Part shown: positions 61,171 to 64,000 of the stretch, piece after piece
Layout of the letters: every line of letters starts with the position of its first letter
Numbering within the stretch: position 1 is the first letter of the stretch
Assembly (NCBI GenBank): GCA_910586565.1
Contig: CAJUIT010000010.1
Span: 44,859-108,858, forward strand
Source of the DNA: an uncultured Muribaculaceae bacterium
Lineage (GTDB): Bacteria > Bacteroidota > Bacteroidia > Bacteroidales > Muribaculaceae
Length of the DNA stretch: 64,000 nucleotides
Reading direction: 5' to 3'
Made by a program: the position numbers and the translations under genes
Notes under the pieces: generated by a model
The model's input: the letters and a program-made list of their open reading frames with translations, nothing else
Databases searched by the model: none
Told to the model about the DNA's origin: nothing

Positions 61171-61965
61171 ATGAGCATTGTAATTTTAAAATGGAATCCG
61201 GGCTTCTCTTCTTATACGATGGCTCGGTTTCTAAACGATTTGGAAAAATGCGCTTTGGCAAATAACGGCAATGTCGATATGAACTGGTCGATATGGGATT
61301 CTGAAAAAGTGCATGAAGGTGACACTTGTTTCTTACTCAAAGTGGGATATGGACAAACCGGAATTGTAGCAAAGGGTAGAATTACCTCTGAGCCCTATTC
61401 CGGAGAAGACTGGTCATGGCAAAACCGTCCTACCAAATATTGCGATTTTGATTTTGAAATTATGGTTAATCCGGACGCTTATCCAATTCTAACCTCTCTC
61501 GAGCTTAGCCGGATTATTCCTGACATCGATTGGAAAGGAGGGCATTCGGGTGTAGTGGTGACCGATGCTAATGCAGAGGAATTGGAACGGACGTGGAGCA
61601 TTTATATGCAGAAACAGGCTCAATATTTTGAAAAAGCCTCCGACCAAAATCTTTTTATCCTTTCTAAACCCTCTACTTCAGTAAATAAGCCTTACACCAT
61701 GTGCTTGGAAGAGAACTACAGCGGGAAAGAAGTAAAGCTAAAAAGTAATGATGAAGAGGGATATTCGACTATCAGAATCCTCAATTATTATCGTGTATTA
61801 GGGAAGTTTGGTGTAAAATCATGGCGAACTTTACAGCAGCACTTTTATCGGCAATACCCAAGAAAAGAGAGTTTGCAAGAACTATGTAGAGACCTTTTTA
61901 TGAATAAAATAGAATTTCATGCCGACTTCTACCAAAGAGAGTGTGAAGAGAATGATGCAAACTAA
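61171..61965 (+). CDS. PUA/EVE-like domain protein
   Basis: A 264-residue soluble protein, AT-rich compared with the rest of the window. Residues 35-120 have the look of an EVE/PUA-type fold: MNWSIWDSEKVHEGDTCFLLKVG (the 'GD ... FLLKxG' strand), then TGIVAKGRITSEPYSGEDW (the 'GIxAxGxIxSxPY' strand). EVE domains bind modified bases and often occur in restriction or defence contexts. The C-terminal half (about 165-264) is unrecognised and contains a helical LLGKFGVKSW-type segment. The call is from pattern only. A terminator follows at 61974. Confidence 0.6.
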   Translation: MSIVILKWNPGFSSYTMARFLNDLEKCALANNGNVDMNWSIWDSEKVHEGDTCFLLKVGYGQTGIVAKGRITSEPYSGEDWSWQNRPTKYCDFDFEIMVNPDAYPILTSLELSRIIPDIDWKGGHSGVVVTDANAEELERTWSIYMQKQAQYFEKASDQNLFILSKPSTSVNKPYTMCLEENYSGKEVKLKSNDEEGYSTIRILNYYRVLGKFGVKSWRTLQQHFYRQYPRKESLQELCRDLFMNKIEFHADFYQRECEENDAN

Positions 61966-61973
61966 TTAAAAAA

Positions 61974-62016
61974 CGATTGGCAAGTTTATTGTTTCACTTG
62001 TCAATCGCTTTTATTT
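61974..62016 (+). terminator. Terminator after EVE-like gene (CGATTGGCAAG family)
   Basis: CGATTGGCAAGT (61974-61985) pairs with ACTTGTCAATCG (61996-62007), one wobble, followed by CTTTTATTTT. Confidence 0.9.
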
Positions 62017-62267
62017 TAACTATTTAAGATGATGATTTGCCTGATTCGGCTTAGTATTCCTCCTCGTTGAAGAAATTATTTATATCATAATATCAGCAAT
62101 TTAGTCTTGTATTTTCATGAATGGGCAAGTTTATTTGGTGATGAAAGGTGATGAGACACGACTCCCCAAAAGAGTAAAAATTTGTAGAGTTGTGTAGACA
62201 TACCAACGAACAAAAACCGTCCTAATATAACGCATAAATCCTGTCATATTATAATCAATCTGTTATA

Positions 62268-62299
62268 AATAACGTCAAAAGAAGTCTTTTGACGTTATT
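62268..62299. promoter_or_regulatory. Operator-like palindrome over the -33 element
   Basis: Perfect 15-base arms, AATAACGTCAAAAGA (62268-62282) and TCTTTTGACGTTATT (62285-62299), two-base spacer. It covers the TTTG -33 element at 62288-62291 of the following gene, so a bound protein would block the promoter. Confidence 0.65.
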
Positions 62300-62319
62300 A
62301 TGAAATATTTGTAACTTTG
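62288..62319 (+). promoter_or_regulatory. Promoter of AlbA/Schlafen-type gene
   Basis: TTTG (62288-62291), 20 bases, TAACTTTG (62312-62319), 63 bases before the ATG at 62382. Confidence 0.75.
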
Positions 62320-62381
62320 TAGTATCAGCATAATAATCTGATAACCCACACTCAAAAAATCATAAAAGCACATCGGTCTCT

Positions 62382-64000
62382 ATGGATAAAGACAGACATT
62401 ACAAATCATTGCAAGATTATCTTGATGCCCTTATGTTTAATAAGGAAACTGAGTGCGTGGAATTCAAACATGGAAAAGGTGGATTTCCAGGCAAAGGAGT
62501 TAAAGAAACTTATTCCTCTTTTGCCAATACAGAAGGTGGCGTAATCGTAGTTGGCATAAAGGAAAAAGACGGTAAATTTTATCCAGAAGGGCTTACCGAA
62601 GAAAAAATATATGAATATGAAAAGATTTTTTGGGACACGGTAAATGACCCGAATCAAGTGAGCAGAAATCTACTCACTAATGATGATGTTATAAAAGGGG
62701 TGTATAACGGGAATCATTTTATCCTTATTTCAGTGCCACGTGCCTCTCGAGAAGAGCGACCAATTTATATTGGTCAAAACCCTCTACGTGGAACCTACAG
62801 GAGAAACGAAAGCGGGGATTATCTATGTAAGGAATGGGAAGTTTCTCTCATGCTATCAGAGAGGCGTCCGGATTTAGCAATGGACTTTGAGATTCAAGAT
62901 GGGTTCACTATTGATGATATAGATCCAGAATCCTTAAGAGCATATCGTCAATTGTTTGTGAGTCTGAAACCGTCGCATGCATGGACCTCTGATAGTGATT
63001 TGGAATTGTTACGCCATTTGAAGGCTTATCGTAAAGACAGAAAGAGTGGGAAGGAAGGTTTAACATTGGCTGGGTTATTGATGTTTGGCAAATATGATTC
63101 CATCATAGAGGCTTTACCTCAATATATGATAGATTACCGAGAGTATCGTCCAAGTCAAGAACGATGGAGCGATCGAGTATTTAGTGATGGTTCTTGGGAG
63201 GCGAATCTTTTCCAAATTTACAGACGCTTACTGCCAAAACTACAAAGTTTTCTTCCAACGCCCTTTAAGCTTGATGGGAATATCAGACAAGATGAAACAA
63301 AGATTCATAAAGGATTACGTGAAGCCTTTGTAAATTTCTGCGTACACGCTCTTTATCAGAGTGACACGAAACTTATAATTCTCAAACGACCAACTGAGAT
63401 CATATTCTCCAATCCGGGAACAATGCTTGTTTCTAAAGAGCAGTTCTACAGCGGAGGTTACACGGTATGTCGAAATCCGTCTATTCAGACTATGTTTACC
63501 CTTATTGGTGTCGCAGAAAAAGCAGGCAGTGGTTCTGATACCATTATGCAGGGATGGAAAGAGGCAAATTTCAGAATGCCAATTATTTCCGAAAAGGGGG
63601 AACCTAATAGAGTGGAGTTAATACTCCCTCTCGAATCTATATTATCAACTGAAATTGAGCTACAACTTTATCAATTATTTGGAGAAAGAAGTAGAAAATT
63701 TTCCCCAAATGAATTGCTAACGATGGCAATGGCTATAACTATGCCTCACGTCTCAAATTCTATACTACAACATTCTCTTGAACTACACCGTACAGATATT
63801 ACAACTCTACTTAGAAGGCTCTGCAGAGAGAAGTTGCTAATATCTTCTGGTTTTGGTAGAGGAACTATTTATTCAGTAAACACCAAGTTTAAACAATCTT
63901 CCGCTCACGCTTCAGGTTCTAATCCTACTGAACTTGGGGGATTATTTGCAAGTAATGTTGCAAGTAATGTTGCAAGTAATGTTGCAAGTAATGTTGCAAG
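62382..64000 (+). CDS. AlbA_2/Schlafen-type ATP-binding protein, partial
   Basis: Open from the ATG at 62382 to the window edge without a stop (at least 539 codons), so the 3' end is missing. Residues 20-150 match the AlbA_2/Schlafen-AAA_4 domain: ETECVEFKHGKGG, then ETYSSFANTEGGVIVVGIKEKDG, then HFILISVPRASREERPIYI. A GHKL-like region near 310-400 (GLREAFVNFCVHALYQ, FSNPGT, GSGSDTIMQGWKE) follows as in the predicted ATP-binding 'transcriptional regulator' family, then a winged-helix-like part near 430-500. The final visible residues are an Asn-Val-Ala-Ser tandem repeat. Such genes occur in defence or stress loci. The operator-like palindrome suggests autoregulation. Confidence 0.85.
   Translation, partial: MDKDRHYKSLQDYLDALMFNKETECVEFKHGKGGFPGKGVKETYSSFANTEGGVIVVGIKEKDGKFYPEGLTEEKIYEYEKIFWDTVNDPNQVSRNLLTNDDVIKGVYNGNHFILISVPRASREERPIYIGQNPLRGTYRRNESGDYLCKEWEVSLMLSERRPDLAMDFEIQDGFTIDDIDPESLRAYRQLFVSLKPSHAWTSDSDLELLRHLKAYRKDRKSGKEGLTLAGLLMFGKYDSIIEALPQYMIDYREYRPSQERWSDRVFSDGSWEANLFQIYRRLLPKLQSFLPTPFKLDGNIRQDETKIHKGLREAFVNFCVHALYQSDTKLIILKRPTEIIFSNPGTMLVSKEQFYSGGYTVCRNPSIQTMFTLIGVAEKAGSGSDTIMQGWKEANFRMPIISEKGEPNRVELILPLESILSTEIELQLYQLFGERSRKFSPNELLTMAMAITMPHVSNSILQHSLELHRTDITTLLRRLCREKLLISSGFGRGTIYSVNTKFKQSSAHASGSNPTELGGLFASNVASNVASNVASNVA
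63948..64000 (+). repeat. 12-bp tandem repeat encoding (Ala-Ser-Asn-Val)n
   Basis: GCAAGTAATGTT repeated four times exactly (63948-63995) plus five further bases up to the window end. The unit length is a multiple of three, so copy-number change keeps frame. Confidence 0.95.

Larger units (their letters stand above)
61966..62381. other. Gene-free AT-rich stretch
   Basis: 416 bases holding the terminator at 61974, a large palindrome at 62268 and the promoter at 62288. The only short open frame I noticed (26 codons from about 62118) has no promoter or recognisable sequence. Confidence 0.65.

Noticed and set aside
62406..62657. Minus-strand open frame opposite the AlbA-type gene
   Set aside because: Antisense to the AlbA_2 domain; its Phe/Ile-rich translation comes from AT-rich DNA.
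63427..63621. Short plus-strand open frame inside the AlbA-type gene
   Set aside because: Out of frame with the long open frame that reaches the window end and shows clear domains.
1..64000. tRNA or rRNA genes
   Set aside because: I looked for T-loop-like GGTTCRAATCC strings and rRNA-like sequence and saw none; a covariance-model scan would settle it.

Overview
The window looks like chromosome of a gut-type Bacteroidales, most likely Muribaculaceae or a close relative. The evidence is a moderately GC-rich coding style, almost no Shine-Dalgarno sites, and TAnnTTTG -7 boxes (sometimes with an upstream TTTG at the right distance) in front of most transcription units. It also has several large secreted proteins with type IX secretion (T9SS)-like C-terminal tails, and Bacteroidales gene pairs such as lepB-WbqC. 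The family-level placement is inference. I saw no rRNA, tRNA, CRISPR array or recognisable transposase.

Layout. 0-7.3 kb: dapB, lepB, a WbqC-family gene, rbfA with a LolC/E-type permease, and a secreted endonuclease I. 7.5-23.4 kb: a His-rich secreted protein, an aminotransferase, an overlapping chain YfhO / methyltransferase-like / XerD, a small lipoprotein, a receiver-only response regulator, a GH13 enzyme, a YgjP-like peptidase, LOG, a PduO-type adenosyltransferase, a U32 protein, pgi and a GT-C-like membrane protein. 23.4-33.3 kb: topA-rluA, a TrmH-family methyltransferase, a SulP transporter with a structured leader, and a glutaminase / MFS / asparaginase set that should convert amides to acidic amino acids plus ammonia.

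33.4-35.1 kb is a compact accessory pair: an ABC/OLD-like ATPase overlapping a PD-(D/E)XK nuclease-like gene. It is the best candidate here for a poorly described defence-type module. 35.2-47.7 kb is an envelope and secretion locus. A transmembrane TPR/AraC regulator is divergent from a run consisting of a 48-residue membrane peptide, two lipoproteins (the second with a leukocidin-like C-terminal half), a subtilisin-like protease and a beta-barrel. A 1333-residue modular protein follows, sharing a near-identical tail with the protease. 47.9-58.1 kb: a conserved hypothetical, a beta-carbonic anhydrase, a PAS protein, an M6 protease, a 1528-residue multidomain secreted protein and PgeF.

58.1-64 kb mixes ordinary genes (DJ-1, YaaA) with accessory ones: RhuM, a PUA/EVE-like protein, and an AlbA/Schlafen-type ATP-binding protein that runs off the window in a 12-bp tandem repeat. 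The last 3 kb is visibly more AT-rich. Dispersed short repeats cross these regions: a family of terminators sharing a GTGTGTCAAA core, a second terminator family, AGAAGTY tandem repeats, and a GCCGCCAT palindrome.
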